Assembly (NCBI GenBank): GCA_902782225.1
Contig: CACZMF010000005.1
Coordinates: 186,001 to 250,000, forward strand
DNA length: 64,000 bases
Reading direction: 5' to 3'
Source of the DNA: an uncultured Bacteroidia bacterium
GTDB lineage: Bacteria > Bacteroidota > Bacteroidia > Bacteroidales > UBA932
The translations under genes were made by a program, and so were the position numbers. This document shows positions 52,518 to 62,159 of this stretch, piece after piece. Each line of letters opens with the position of its first letter. The first letter of the stretch is position 1. The notes beneath the pieces were generated by a model, which had not been told where the DNA came from, searched no databases, and worked only from the letters and a program-made list of their open reading frames with translations.

Positions 52518-53825
52518 CTATTTCTGGCGGCAGTATATCTGCACCGGGCAGCCTGACAGACTGAAGTTCTTGCGCAGCTGGTTCTCCAGGAAACGCTTGT
52601 AGGGCTCCTTGATGTACTGCGGCAGATTACAGAAGAACGCGAACGCCGGGAAGCGGGTCGGCAGCTGGGTCACATACTTGACTTTCACGTACTTGCCCTT
52701 CCATGCAGGAGGCGGCGTCTCCTCTATCAGCGGCAGCATGACCTCGTTGAGCCGCGCCGTCGGAATCTTCTGCGAATAATTGGCGCACACCTGTGCGGCG
52801 GCGTCCAGCACATCCTGGATACGCTGCATCTTCACCACGGATGTGAACACTATGGGCACGTCGTCAAACGGGGCGAGGCGGCTGCGCAGCGCAGCGGTGT
52901 ACTCCTTCAGGGTGTTGGAGTCCTTGATGAAGAGGTCCCACTTGTTGACCACCAGCACGCAGCCCTTGCGGTTGCGCTGGATCAGCGAGAAGATGTTCAT
53001 GTCCTGCGCCTCCATGCCGGAAGTGGCGTCTATCATCATGATGCAGACGTCGGAGTGCTCGATGGCACGGATGGAGCGCATCACGGAATAGAACTCCAGG
53101 TCTTCGGACACCTTCGCCTTGCGGCGTATGCCGGCGGTGTCCACAAGCATGAACTCGTGGCCGAACTTGTTGTAGTGGGACTCGATGCTGTCGCGCGTGG
53201 TGCCGGCCACCGGGGTCACGATATTGCGTTCCACCCCGAGCAGGGCGTTGGTGAGCGAAGACTTGCCCACATTGGGCTTGCCCACTATCGTGATGCGGGG
53301 AAGGTCCTTGTAAGGGTCTTCGGTCTCGGTCTCCTCCGGCAGCACCGCCACCACGGCGTCCAGCAGGTCGCCGGTGCCGGAACCGTTCGCGGCCGAGATG
53401 CTGTAGATCTCCCCGAGGCCCAGGGAATAGAAATCGTAGGCGTCGTACATCTTGGCGCCGGAATCCACCTTGTTGACGCAGAGCACCACAGGCTTGCGGG
53501 AACGGCGCAGCACGTCGGCGATCTCAGCGTCGTAGTCGGTGATGCCGGTCGCGGCCTCGACCATGAACAGCACCACGTCAGCCTCGTCTATGGCTATCTG
53601 CACCTGCGAACGTATGGCGGCTTCGAACACGTCGTCGGAGTTGCTGGTGTAGCCGCCCGTGTCCACCACGGAGAACTCCCTGCCGCACCACTCGCAGCGG
53701 CCGTAATGCCGGTCACGGGTGACGCCGGCGGTGTCATCTACGATTGCCTGCCTGGCACCTACCAGGCGGTTGAAAAGGGTGGATTTGCCGACGTTAGGAC
53801 GTCCGACTATCGCTACGAGACTCAT
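52518..53825 (-). CDS. der: Ribosome assembly GTPase Der (EngA)
   Basis: The start is the ATG at 53825 ([23 protein letters not shown], 435 residues). Two tandem GTPase domains are evident: G1 GRPNVGKST and [10 protein letters not shown]3 DTGGY and DTAGI, G4 NKVD and NKWD, plus a C-terminal KH-like domain. It acts in assembly of the 50S ribosomal subunit. Its first 32 bases overlap the end of the small membrane protein gene. Confidence 0.98.
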   Translation of the reverse strand: MSLVAIVGRPNVGKSTLFNRLVGARQAIVDDTAGVTRDRHYGRCEWCGREFSVVDTGGYTSNSDDVFEAAIRSQVQIAIDEADVVLFMVEAATGITDYDAEIADVLRRSRKPVVLCVNKVDSGAKMYDAYDFYSLGLGEIYSISAANGSGTGDLLDAVVAVLPEETETEDPYKDLPRITIVGKPNVGKSSLTNALLGVERNIVTPVAGTTRDSIESHYNKFGHEFMLVDTAGIRRKAKVSEDLEFYSVMRSIRAIEHSDVCIMMIDATSGMEAQDMNIFSLIQRNRKGCVLVVNKWDLFIKDSNTLKEYTAALRSRLAPFDDVPIVFTSVVKMQRIQDVLDAAAQVCANYSQKIPTARLNEVMLPLIEETPPPAWKGKYVKVKYVTQLPTRFPAFAFFCNLPQYIKEPYKRFLENQLRKNFSLSGCPVQIYCRQK

Positions 53826-54048
53826 ACAGTTTACATTCTTTGCACGCTTCGGAATAGTTTCCGTCGCAGGCGGTTTGGTGCAGCGCGGCGTCCTCGTCCT
53901 TGTAGCAGCGGATGCCGCGCTTGCGCATTTCTTCGTTGGAACCCACGTCATAATGGGGGAAATCCCTGCCCCGGAAAAGGATGTTGAAACACATCCCGAG
54001 CACCCCGAGGCCGAGGACAGCAGCCGCCACTATGATGGTCGCACCCAT
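53794..54048 (-). CDS. Small membrane protein with C-terminal cysteine cluster
   Basis: The 84-residue protein has one N-terminal helix ([22 protein letters not shown]), then [29 protein letters not shown] and a C-x(8)-C-x(2)-C run. Similar short proteins with FP-x(2)-HVG-N-x-MR-x-RGI occur widely in Bacteroidota between housekeeping genes and are uncharacterised. It lies one base after prs and overlaps der by 32 bases. A metal or redox role of the cysteines is only a guess. Confidence 0.8.
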   Translation of the reverse strand: MGATIIVAAAVLGLGVLGMCFNILFRGRDFPHYDVGSNEEMRKRGIRCYKDEDAALHQTACDGNYSEACKECKLYESRSDSRTS

Positions 54049-54049
54049 A

Positions 54050-55036
54050 TCAATACACGAAATCGGTGCTTATGGGTTCGTAGTTATATACCTTGTTTAT
54101 GATGCTGGCAAACACCGGCGCCATAGACACGATCTTGATCTTGCTGTCGCCTTCGAGCTCCGGGTGGGGAATGGTGTCGGTGATGTACACCTCTTCGAGG
54201 GCGGATTCATGGATACGCTCGAGCGCACCGTCGGAAAGGATGCCGTGCGTGGCGCAGCAGCGCACGCTGGCGGCGCCCTTCTCCCGGAGCACGTCGGCTG
54301 CCTTGCACAGGGTGCCGGCCGTATCGATCATATCGTCCACTATGAATATGTTCTTGCCTTCCACGTCGCCTATGGCCTTGATCTCGGACACCACGTTCGC
54401 CCGCTCACGGGTCTTGTGGCAAATGATCACTCCGCAGTCCTGCTTCTCCCCGCCGAGGGACTTGGCGTAGGAATTGGCCCTCTTGGCTCCGCCCATATCG
54501 GGGGCCGCGATGGCTATGTTGCTGAGGTTAAGGGACTTGATGCAGGGAATAAAGACCTTGCTCGCATAGACATGGTCCACTGGGATGTCGAAGAAGCCCT
54601 GGATCTGGTCGGCGTGGAGGTCGCATGTCATGACGCGGTCGGCTCCGGCAGCGGTCAGCAGGTTGGCGGCGAGCTTGGCGCCTATGGCCACGCGGGGCCT
54701 GTCCTTGCGGTCCTGGCGGGCCCAGCCGAAATAGGGAATCACGGCGATCACCTTGTCGGCGGAGGCGCGCTTGGCGGCGTCGATCGTGAGCAGCAGTTCC
54801 ATAAGGTTGTCTGCCGGGGGGAAGGTGGACTGGAGGATGAACACGGTGGCTCCGCGCACGCTCTCAGCGAAGCAGGGCTGGAACTCCCCGTCCTTGAACT
54901 GGGTGACCTGCAGATCTCCCAGATGTATAGGCACCTCGTCGGGCCTGTTGTTACCGTTCAAATTGTCGATGACCTTACAGGCGAAATTCCGGGAAGCCCT
55001 GCAGGCAAACAATTCCAATCGATGTGTGTGGATCAT
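54050..55036 (-). CDS. prs: Ribose-phosphate pyrophosphokinase
   Basis: The 328-residue protein contains the PRPP synthetase motifs: KDGEFQPCFAESVRG, PYFGWARQDRKDRPR, the metal-binding VMTCDLHADQIQGFF and the PRPP-binding loop FIVDDMIDTAGTL. It makes PRPP for nucleotide, histidine and tryptophan synthesis. It leads a run of genes ending with the alpha/beta hydrolase. Confidence 0.96.
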   Translation of the reverse strand: MIHTHRLELFACRASRNFACKVIDNLNGNNRPDEVPIHLGDLQVTQFKDGEFQPCFAESVRGATVFILQSTFPPADNLMELLLTIDAAKRASADKVIAVIPYFGWARQDRKDRPRVAIGAKLAANLLTAAGADRVMTCDLHADQIQGFFDIPVDHVYASKVFIPCIKSLNLSNIAIAAPDMGGAKRANSYAKSLGGEKQDCGVIICHKTRERANVVSEIKAIGDVEGKNIFIVDDMIDTAGTLCKAADVLREKGAASVRCCATHGILSDGALERIHESALEEVYITDTIPHPELEGDSKIKIVSMAPVFASIINKVYNYEPISTDFVY

Positions 55037-55037
55037 A

Positions 55038-55637
55038 TTATTTGATGCTTTTAAGGATTGAGTCTATGTAGTCCAGCAATTCATCGCGTCCCGCTCCGGA
55101 GGCGGAGCTGGTGCGGAACATCGGGGGAAGCTCAGACCAGGTGCCGGACAGGATCTCGCAATCTTTCTCTATCTGGCGCTGAAGGGCCACGGGGCCCTGC
55201 TTGTCGGTCTTGGTGAATATGATTGCACAAGGGATGCCGTTCTCTCCCAGCTCCGAGAGGAAATCCACGTCTATGGCCGGGATGTCGTGGCGGCTGTCCA
55301 CAAGGACGAAAAGGACTGCCATTTCCTCGGAATTGTGGATATAATCCCGTATCGTTTCGACCAGTTCCCGGCGCATCCTGTCCGGGAGCTTGGCATAGCC
55401 GTAGCCCGGCAGGTCCACCAGGTACCAGCTGTCGTTGATGAGGAAATGGTTGACTACTTTGGTCTTGCCGGGGGTGGAGGAAGTCATCGCGAGCCGGCCG
55501 TTGCCGGTCAGCATATTGATGAGGGATGACTTGCCCACGTTGGAGCGGCCTATGAAGGCGAATTCCGGCAGTTTTCTCTTCGGCTTTTGCGAAACCCGCG
55601 TGCTGCTTCCTGCGAATATGGCCTCAGAGATTTTCAT
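55038..55637 (-). CDS. engB: Ribosome biogenesis GTPase YihA/YsxC (EngB)
   Basis: The 199-residue GTPase has G1 GRSNVGKSSLIN, G2/G3 STPGKTKVVNHF and DLPGYGYA, and G4 TKTD. It is the single-domain EngB type needed for 50S subunit maturation. It ends one base before prs begins, so the two are probably co-transcribed. Confidence 0.97.
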   Translation of the reverse strand: MKISEAIFAGSSTRVSQKPKRKLPEFAFIGRSNVGKSSLINMLTGNGRLAMTSSTPGKTKVVNHFLINDSWYLVDLPGYGYAKLPDRMRRELVETIRDYIHNSEEMAVLFVLVDSRHDIPAIDVDFLSELGENGIPCAIIFTKTDKQGPVALQRQIEKDCEILSGTWSELPPMFRTSSASGAGRDELLDYIDSILKSIK

Positions 55638-55640
55638 TAT

Positions 55641-55677
55641 CCGTAAAATATACTACAAAGGTAATCAAATTTTACGG
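55641..55677 (-). promoter_or_regulatory. engB promoter region inside a short palindrome
   Basis: TACCTTTG (minus strand, 55656-55663) is a -7 element 18 bases before the engB ATG. It sits in the loop of a perfect 9-base inverted repeat, CCGTAAAAT (55641-55649) and ATTTTACGG (55669-55677), which could be an operator or a hairpin. Confidence 0.5.
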
Positions 55678-55707
55678 AATTTTCCAGCGCATCGAAAGAA
55701 ATGAATA

Positions 55708-57189
55708 TCAATCTGTCCAGACCACCGACTGGATGGCCCTGGGAGGCACCCTGCAGGCCAAGGAATGCTTGCCGGTGACAAAATTCACCAGGGCGTCCGC
55801 CGAGCCTTCGTTAAGCAGCAGAAGTGCATAGGAGCCGTCCGGATTGCGGTACCACTGGTAGGTGAGGCCCTCGGCCTCATGGCCCTTGGTGCCGAGGCGC
55901 ACGGCTCCGGGCTGCAGCACCTTCGAGCAATGGGCGATGTTGTAGTAGTGCGAATTGCGGGTGATGCCCTTGAGGGAATAGTCAGACGAGGAAATCTCCA
56001 CGCCTCCGAAGCATGTGGTGCACCCTCCCGGACGGTTGGGCCGGCCTTTGTCGTCCAGCATCAGGTTCCACAGGGTCACACCCTTGCCCCAGCGGCCGAG
56101 CGTGCCGAGGAAAATGTCCCTGAAGTCGTTGATCAGGCAGCCGGCGAAAGTGTAGTTCCACTGCCCTATCGAAGCTTCGGTGAAATAGATTTCCTTATCC
56201 GGCCAGGAGTCGTGGATGCCGTCGAGCACGGCCACGTTGCCCCCGTAGTTGTGCCACGCCGAGCCCGCCACGTATGCGGAAGCCTCGGGATCCTCGAAGA
56301 TATGGACCGGGTAGTCTTTCTGACCGGCGATGTTGTCGTAGTTGTAGTTGTGGTCGAACACAAGCACCTTGGTGGTGAGCCCGGCGGCCCTGAACGCAGG
56401 TCCTATCCCCTGCTTTATGAAATCGCGCTGATCCTGCCAGGACATGTACAGCGACATAGAATTGCCCCTGTTGAGAGGTTCGTTCTGGAGAGTCACGGCA
56501 TGGATATGATAGCCCTGCTGCTCCATCGCCAGTATCCATCGCACGAAATAGCCGGCATAGTCCTCATAGTACTTGGGATTCAGCCTGCCGCCCGTCCACT
56601 TATCGTAGGCAGCGCCACCGTTCTCGGTGATTTTCATCCACCTGGGGCAGCTCCACGGAGAGCCGATTATCTTCACGTCGGGATTGATGCGCATAATCTC
56701 GTCGAGCACCGGGAAAAGATACTGGACGTCGCTCGGATGTATGGCGAAATGCTCGATCCCCGGAGTGTCGCAGCAGGTGAATTCATCCAGCGAAAAGTCG
56801 GAGCCGCCTATGCACACGCGTATGAGCGAAGAGCCGAGCCCCTTCTTGCGGCAGAAGATCTCGCGAAGGAAGGCCGAACGGTCTTCCGCACTCATTTTCA
56901 GCAGGTTGTAGCAACTTGCCTGGGTTATGGCAAATCCGAATCCGTCCACACTCTGGAAAGATTCCCCCGTGAGTTCCACCTTATAGAAATGAGCGGCATC
57001 GGAAGGCGCAAGGCGTATGGACGACTCCTTCATCAGCGAGCCGGAGGTATCCGTGGTGTAGACCGTGGCCACCGCATCCTGGCCGGGTTCGGTGCTGCCT
57101 CCCGGCTCACCGGGAGTGTCGGGCACGCCGGCCCTGCACGAGGACATCAGGGCAAGGAGCAGCAGCTGGCAGGCAAAATGTATATGCAT
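55708..57189 (-). CDS. GH30-family glucanase/glucosylceramidase-like lipoprotein
   Basis: The 493-residue protein has a lipoprotein signal ending ALMSSC (Cys18). The GH30 barrel shows FQSVDGFGFAITQAS, IRVCIGGSDFSLDEFT, GSPWSCPRWMK, the acid/base Glu in VTLQNEPLN and the nucleophile Glu in IYFTEASIGQWN, and ends with the side beta-sandwich. GH30 enzymes of Bacteroidota include endo-beta-1,6-glucanases. With GH16 and GH3 in the same operon this suggests attack on beta-1,3/1,6-glucan. It is the promoter-distal gene, nine bases after the CotH gene. Confidence 0.93.
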   Translation of the reverse strand: MHIHFACQLLLLALMSSCRAGVPDTPGEPGGSTEPGQDAVATVYTTDTSGSLMKESSIRLAPSDAAHFYKVELTGESFQSVDGFGFAITQASCYNLLKMSAEDRSAFLREIFCRKKGLGSSLIRVCIGGSDFSLDEFTCCDTPGIEHFAIHPSDVQYLFPVLDEIMRINPDVKIIGSPWSCPRWMKITENGGAAYDKWTGGRLNPKYYEDYAGYFVRWILAMEQQGYHIHAVTLQNEPLNRGNSMSLYMSWQDQRDFIKQGIGPAFRAAGLTTKVLVFDHNYNYDNIAGQKDYPVHIFEDPEASAYVAGSAWHNYGGNVAVLDGIHDSWPDKEIYFTEASIGQWNYTFAGCLINDFRDIFLGTLGRWGKGVTLWNLMLDDKGRPNRPGGCTTCFGGVEISSSDYSLKGITRNSHYYNIAHCSKVLQPGAVRLGTKGHEAEGLTYQWYRNPDGSYALLLLNEGSADALVNFVTGKHSLACRVPPRAIQSVVWTD

Positions 57190-57198
57190 ACTACAAAA

Positions 57199-58773
57199 TT
57201 ACAAAGATTTTCGTATCACTTCCAAGCGCTCTTCGAAAATATCCCGGAGCAGGACGCAGGCAGCGTGGAAAGACATATTCTCATCGCCGTTCACTATGGA
57301 ACCGTTGTTGGCGGAAGCATCGCCCGACGGGTCCCACATCTCGAAATTGACCGCAGCCGATTTCTGCAGGCGCCTTTCCGTCTCTTCCATGAATTCGGGG
57401 ATTTCCCGGAAAGAGGGCAGCAGCTGCTCGAAACGGGCCCTGACGGCGCTGCGGAACGCAGGATCCGCCATCAGCCTCTCATACCAGATGGCCTTGGCGT
57501 TTATGAGGCCCGTACGCGCCTTAGGCGAGGTTTTGTAGGACAATATACCCCAGTCGAAATCCCAGCAGGGACCGGCGACAAGCTTTCCGCCCTTGTCTTT
57601 ATGCATGTACACGCTGCCGGGATTGCCAAGCTCGTGGTTGCCCATGACTTCGAACACTAGCCAGTAGTCTATGAACGACTCCACGTCCAGATACTTGCGG
57701 TACCCGTTCTCCGGGTCGGCGAATCCGGCGCCGTAGAGCACGGCGGAGACGTCGGAAATGTATTTTTTAATCTCCTGCACCCTCTCCGGGGTGATCTTGT
57801 CCGCGTCCGGGTGCTTGATCCCGAAGGGAATTCCGTTGCCGAAAATGTCGCTGTGGCCCCGGTAGTCTATCCACTGGATTTCATTGTCGTAGTGGAAATC
57901 CAGTTCCAGGATGAACCCGGAGTCGCTGTCGATCGCGACCCGCCGGGGATCCACCTTCACCTGCTCCGCCAGAAGGTAATTTCCAAGATGCTTCCCGTTC
58001 AGGACAAGCTCCACGCTCACGCAGGAAGGGGTCCAGGCCAGGGAGGTGAGCGAAGCCACTTTCATCGAAACGATATTGCGCATAAGCGTACGGTCCATGA
58101 AGTTGGCCAGCAGGACCCAGCGTTTGTGGGCAGGCATTCCGAGCACTTCCGCCTTCGTGTCGAGCTTGATGGCGTAGGGCTTCTTGGGCCAGCTCCAGGT
58201 GGAATTTCCGCGGCCGCGGATGGAGCAGGGATAATCCTTACCGCCGATGTTCATGGAAGCGGCAACCCAGTCTTCCTTGTTCAGCACCGGAGCACCGGCT
58301 TTCGTGTCGATCTGCACCACCGGAAGGCCGGTGTCGTAGATTCCGGGGCGCGCCCCGGTGTTGGTGACGACGAAAGGCGCAGACAGCACAATGGCGTCGG
58401 AACCGGGCTTCTCACGCACGCCCAGACGCAGCTCCACGCTGTAGTCGGTGCCGGATCCGGAATCCGTCAGGGTGGCCACATAGCTCCCTTCCGGAGCCGC
58501 AGGATCGGCTGCCACGGCGGTCACGCTGCAGGGCACGGAGGCAGAAGCCGCCGTGGGCGAGAGCACGATGTCCCGGAGGCCGGCAAAGCGGAACAACGGG
58601 TCGGCAACCTTGAAATGCAGTTCTGCAGTCCCGGATTCAGGGATCACCAGCACTTCCTCCACCACGGTGACCGATTTCAGGCTTGGCACAAATGTGTCGG
58701 GCTGGCCGCCCCGGCAGGAAAGCGCGAGAACGGCCAGCGACACAACAATGAACCAAGGCAGAAAACGGTTCAT
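57199..58773 (-). CDS. CotH-kinase-family lipoprotein
   Basis: The 524-residue protein has a lipoprotein signal ending LALSC (Cys20), an N-terminal beta-rich region of about 110 residues and a CotH domain. Markers are CSIRGRGNSTWSWPKKPYAIKL, WVLLANFMDRTLMRN, LNGKHLGNYLLAEQVK and GPCWDFDWGI. CotH-like proteins are atypical kinases in spore coats and effectors, but secreted ones beside glycan-degrading enzymes have no defined role; binding or modification of the polysaccharide is possible. It is directly adjacent to the GH3 gene (no gap). Confidence 0.9.
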   Translation of the reverse strand: MNRFLPWFIVVSLAVLALSCRGGQPDTFVPSLKSVTVVEEVLVIPESGTAELHFKVADPLFRFAGLRDIVLSPTAASASVPCSVTAVAADPAAPEGSYVATLTDSGSGTDYSVELRLGVREKPGSDAIVLSAPFVVTNTGARPGIYDTGLPVVQIDTKAGAPVLNKEDWVAASMNIGGKDYPCSIRGRGNSTWSWPKKPYAIKLDTKAEVLGMPAHKRWVLLANFMDRTLMRNIVSMKVASLTSLAWTPSCVSVELVLNGKHLGNYLLAEQVKVDPRRVAIDSDSGFILELDFHYDNEIQWIDYRGHSDIFGNGIPFGIKHPDADKITPERVQEIKKYISDVSAVLYGAGFADPENGYRKYLDVESFIDYWLVFEVMGNHELGNPGSVYMHKDKGGKLVAGPCWDFDWGILSYKTSPKARTGLINAKAIWYERLMADPAFRSAVRARFEQLLPSFREIPEFMEETERRLQKSAAVNFEMWDPSGDASANNGSIVNGDENMSFHAACVLLRDIFEERLEVIRKSL

Positions 58774-61026
58774 CTACAGTACTTTGAATGGTATGGGCTC
58801 CCCGGTTGCACTATCTCCTGCAACCCAGAGAAGGAAGTCTCCCGCTTCCACTTTCTTCCGGCCGTCAAGGCCCCAGAATGCGAGTTCGGAGACGGGTATC
58901 GAGAAGGACAGCTCACGGCTTTCGCCGGCCTTGAGCCATACTTTTTCAAAGTATTTGAGTTCTTTGACGGGACGGGTCACGGAGCCCACGAGGTCGCGGA
59001 CATACACCTGCACCACCTCCGCACCGTCGTATTTTCCTGTATTGGAAAGGGTTACGCTGATGCTCAGGGAGTCGGACGGGGAGTAAGCGTCCTTGTCGAG
59101 CCTGGCTCCGGAGTAAGCAAAACCGGTGTAGCTGAGCCCGAAGCCGAAGGGGAAGAGGGGCGCCGCTCCGCTGTCCAGATAATAGGACGTGTTGCCGAGC
59201 GAAGTCTGTCCCGCTTCGAGTTCGATGTCCTTGAGGAGCCGCTCGTTGTTGTAGGGACGGCCCGTCATGTTGTGGTTGTAGTACATGGGCACCTGTCCTA
59301 CCGTACGCAGGAAGGTGACAGGGGTCTTTCCGGAAGGCACGGCATCACCGGAAATGAGACGGGCAAGCGCGGGGCCGCCCATCGTGCCGGGATGGAACGA
59401 ATAGAGGAGGGCGTCGCAGTTGGGAAGGTCCCTCTCGATTGTCAGGGGGCGCCCTGCCATCACCACGGCCACAACCCTCTTGCCGGAGGCCCTCAGAGCC
59501 TTCAGCAAAGCGCTCTGGGAGCCGATGAGGTCGAGATTCGAAAGGCAGTGTGCCTCACCCGAAAGTATGGCCTCCTCGCCCACGAACGCGATCACCACGT
59601 CGGCACGGCGGGCTGCCGCCACGACATCGTCGAAGCGTTCCCTTTCCTCCCTGCTGTAACGCAGTCCGGGCACATAGTCGACCTTGCCGGGGAAGCGCTC
59701 GCGAAGGGCTGCCAGCGGCGTGACGGTGTGGTCTTTCTCACCGTCGAAGGACCAGGTCCCGAGCTGGTCGTGGGGGGCGTCGGCAAGCGGGCCGGTCACG
59801 AGGATACGGCGCACCTCTCCGGAATCGAGCGGAAGCACGCCATTGTCGTTCTTGAGCAGCACGGCCGAAGCCTCTGCCGTCCTGCAGGCAGCCTCCAGGT
59901 GCGCGGGAGCGTACTGGACGGCTCGGGAAGCCTCCACATCCACGTAGGGATTTTCGAACAACCCGAGCAACAGCTTGACACGCAGGATATTGCGCACGGC
60001 GTTATCTATAGCCTTTTCGCTCACGGCCCCGGAGCGCACCAGGTCTTCGAGGTGGGAAATGAAACCGAAGGTCATCATATCCATGTCCACACCCGCCGCC
60101 AAGGCCTTGGCCACCACGTCCTTGCGGTCGGTGCCGAATCCGTGGGACACCATTTCGCCCATGGAATTCCAGTCGGTGACCACGAGTCCGTCGAAGCCCC
60201 ATTCGTCGCGCAGCACATCCCTGAGCACGAACGCGTTGCCAGTGGAGGGCACTCCGTCGTTGTCGTTGAACGAAGTCATAAGAGTCTGTGCCCCGGCCCG
60301 GACAGCCGCCTCGAAAGGAGGCAGGTAGATATTGCGCAACTGCCTTTCTGTCAGGAAGGTGCTGTTGTAGTCACGACCTCCTTCGGCAGCTCCGTAGCCC
60401 ACGAAATGCTTGATGCAGGCAGCCACGGACGTGGAGTCGGGAGTCCTTCCCTGATAGCCGTGCACCATCGCCTCGGCCATCCTGGCGTCGAGATAGGTGT
60501 CTTCGCCGCTGCCCTCCGCAATACGCCCCCACCTGGGGTCTCGGGCAATGTCGAGCATAGGAGAAAAAGTCCAGCGCACACCCTGGGCGCTCGCCTCGAC
60601 GGCCGCCACCCGGGCGCCCTGTTCGACGAGTGCCGGGTCGAAGGTGGCCGCCAGCCCGAGCGGTATGGGGAACACCGTATGGAAGCCATGGATCACGTCA
60701 CGGGCCACCAGAAGAGGTATTCCAAGGCGGGACTCCTCGACGCAGATACGCTGGAGTTCGTTGACCTTCTCCGGATCCACCTCGTTGAGCACGGAACCGA
60801 TCTGGCCCTTGCGCAGGGCCTCCGCATAGGATGCCACGTCGCCTCCGGCCGAAACCTGGTTCATCTGGCCTATCTTCTCGGCAAGGGTCATGCGTGAAAG
60901 TATACTTTCGATGCGTTTTTCGGTTTCCTGGTCAGAGCCCACAGTGGACACCTGCCCGCCGCCGCACGACTGGAGCATCAGTGCGGACGCGAGGATGAGC
61001 AGTGTAGATTTTACAGTTATTCTCAT
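58774..61026 (-). CDS. GH3-family beta-glucosidase lipoprotein
   Basis: The 750-residue protein has a lipoprotein signal ending LMLQSC (Cys21), the GH3 N-terminal barrel with the nucleophile Asp in LVVTDWNSMG, the alpha/beta sandwich with AFVGEEAILSGEA, and a fibronectin III-like C-terminal domain (GAEVVQVYVRDLVGS). Domain order and length fit BglX-type beta-glucosidases, which release glucose from beta-linked oligosaccharides. Its start overlaps the GH16 gene by four bases. Confidence 0.97.
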   Translation of the reverse strand: MRITVKSTLLILASALMLQSCGGGQVSTVGSDQETEKRIESILSRMTLAEKIGQMNQVSAGGDVASYAEALRKGQIGSVLNEVDPEKVNELQRICVEESRLGIPLLVARDVIHGFHTVFPIPLGLAATFDPALVEQGARVAAVEASAQGVRWTFSPMLDIARDPRWGRIAEGSGEDTYLDARMAEAMVHGYQGRTPDSTSVAACIKHFVGYGAAEGGRDYNSTFLTERQLRNIYLPPFEAAVRAGAQTLMTSFNDNDGVPSTGNAFVLRDVLRDEWGFDGLVVTDWNSMGEMVSHGFGTDRKDVVAKALAAGVDMDMMTFGFISHLEDLVRSGAVSEKAIDNAVRNILRVKLLLGLFENPYVDVEASRAVQYAPAHLEAACRTAEASAVLLKNDNGVLPLDSGEVRRILVTGPLADAPHDQLGTWSFDGEKDHTVTPLAALRERFPGKVDYVPGLRYSREERERFDDVVAAARRADVVIAFVGEEAILSGEAHCLSNLDLIGSQSALLKALRASGKRVVAVVMAGRPLTIERDLPNCDALLYSFHPGTMGGPALARLISGDAVPSGKTPVTFLRTVGQVPMYYNHNMTGRPYNNERLLKDIELEAGQTSLGNTSYYLDSGAAPLFPFGFGLSYTGFAYSGARLDKDAYSPSDSLSISVTLSNTGKYDGAEVVQVYVRDLVGSVTRPVKELKYFEKVWLKAGESRELSFSIPVSELAFWGLDGRKKVEAGDFLLWVAGDSATGEPIPFKVL

Positions 61027-62159
61027 TTTTTCTTGAAAACTCTTACGTAATCAACCTGCATGGTGCACGGGAGGGCGTTTTCATCCACGCCCTGGCTGCC
61101 GCCCCAGTCACCGCCCCAGGCAAGGTTGAGAATGATATAGAAATTCTTGTCGAACGGCCAGGTGTCGTCGCTGCCCGTCTTGTCGTTGGCATAAGTGAAA
61201 TGCATTTTGCCGTCCACATAGAACATGAGGGCATCCGGAGTCCATTCCAGCGCGTACACGTGGAAATCGTCTTCCGCACCGGCAGTGTACTGCTCGTGAG
61301 TCTTCTGGGTCCCGATCGCGTGGTAGTATTTCTTGCAGTGGATGGACGACGATGTGTAGTTGGGATGGTATCCCACCTCTTCCATGATGTCAATTTCGCC
61401 GCACCCCGGCCAGCCGCGGCTGAAGTCGTCCGGCATCATCCAGAAGGCGGGCCAGGTGCCTTTTCCCTTCGGAAGCTTGATGGACGCCTCCATGTAGCCA
61501 TAGGTCCACGATTTTTTGGAGTACATACGGGCGGAGATGACGTCCGAGCCATCCCTGACGGCACGGATATTCAGCGCCCCGCCTTCCACGAAAGCGGTTT
61601 TCACGCCGTTGCGGGCGCCGGGGACATAGGTCTGCCGTTCGTTGTTCACCCATCCTGCGGGCTTGCTCTCGAAACGCCAGTTCGCCATGTCGGGCATGCT
61701 GCCGTCGGGAAGGTCGAACTCGTCGTTCCAGTCGAGATCATAACCCTCGGGCACGCGGATCGTGGGATCCACCGGGGGCTTGACGGCGGCGGGATTCAGG
61801 GCCTGTGTCACGCCCAGCTCCTTTGTGGCGCTGCCGTAACGGAAGGTCAGCACGGTGGTGCGGTCCTTGTCGCCGGGGTTTTCCTTTATGGTCAGCTTAA
61901 GCTTCGTGGTGCCCGAAATGCCTCCCGAAGGGAACACGCTGCACCACTCCTTGTCCGCTACGATGACGCCCCAGTCGCAGTCGGCCGTGACGGCCACCTC
62001 GCCTTCCCACGCTTCGCAGGAGACGCTGACGGCGGCAGGGTCGAAGCTCAGCGATCCCGACGGCTTGTCGGGATTCACCGGCTTCCCGTTGCAAGCCGTT
62101 GTAAGAAGGGTTGCTGCTGCCAGGAGCAGCAACCCTTGTTTCAAAGACTTGACGGTCAT
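61023..62159 (-). CDS. GH16-family endo-beta-glucanase (laminarinase type) lipoprotein with BACON-like domain
   Basis: The 378-residue protein has a lipoprotein signal ending LLTTAC (Cys23), a BACON-like sandwich at about 35-118 (WGVIVADKEWCSVFP, ending LGVTQAL) and a GH16 jelly roll. The catalytic motif E-x-D-x-x-E reads GEIDIMEEVG. Flanking segments YDLDWNDEF, PKGKGTWPAFWMMP and YALEWTPDALMFYVDG fit laminarinase/lichenase members. It is expected at the cell surface, cutting beta-1,3-containing glucan before import. Confidence 0.96.
   Translation of the reverse strand: MTVKSLKQGLLLLAAATLLTTACNGKPVNPDKPSGSLSFDPAAVSVSCEAWEGEVAVTADCDWGVIVADKEWCSVFPSGGISGTTKLKLTIKENPGDKDRTTVLTFRYGSATKELGVTQALNPAAVKPPVDPTIRVPEGYDLDWNDEFDLPDGSMPDMANWRFESKPAGWVNNERQTYVPGARNGVKTAFVEGGALNIRAVRDGSDVISARMYSKKSWTYGYMEASIKLPKGKGTWPAFWMMPDDFSRGWPGCGEIDIMEEVGYHPNYTSSSIHCKKYYHAIGTQKTHEQYTAGAEDDFHVYALEWTPDALMFYVDGKMHFTYANDKTGSDDTWPFDKNFYIILNLAWGGDWGGSQGVDENALPCTMQVDYVRVFKKK

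Noticed and set aside
57811..60897. Long plus-strand open frame of about 1028 codons
   Set aside because: Antisense to the GH3 and CotH genes, whose protein motifs are unmistakable on the minus strand.
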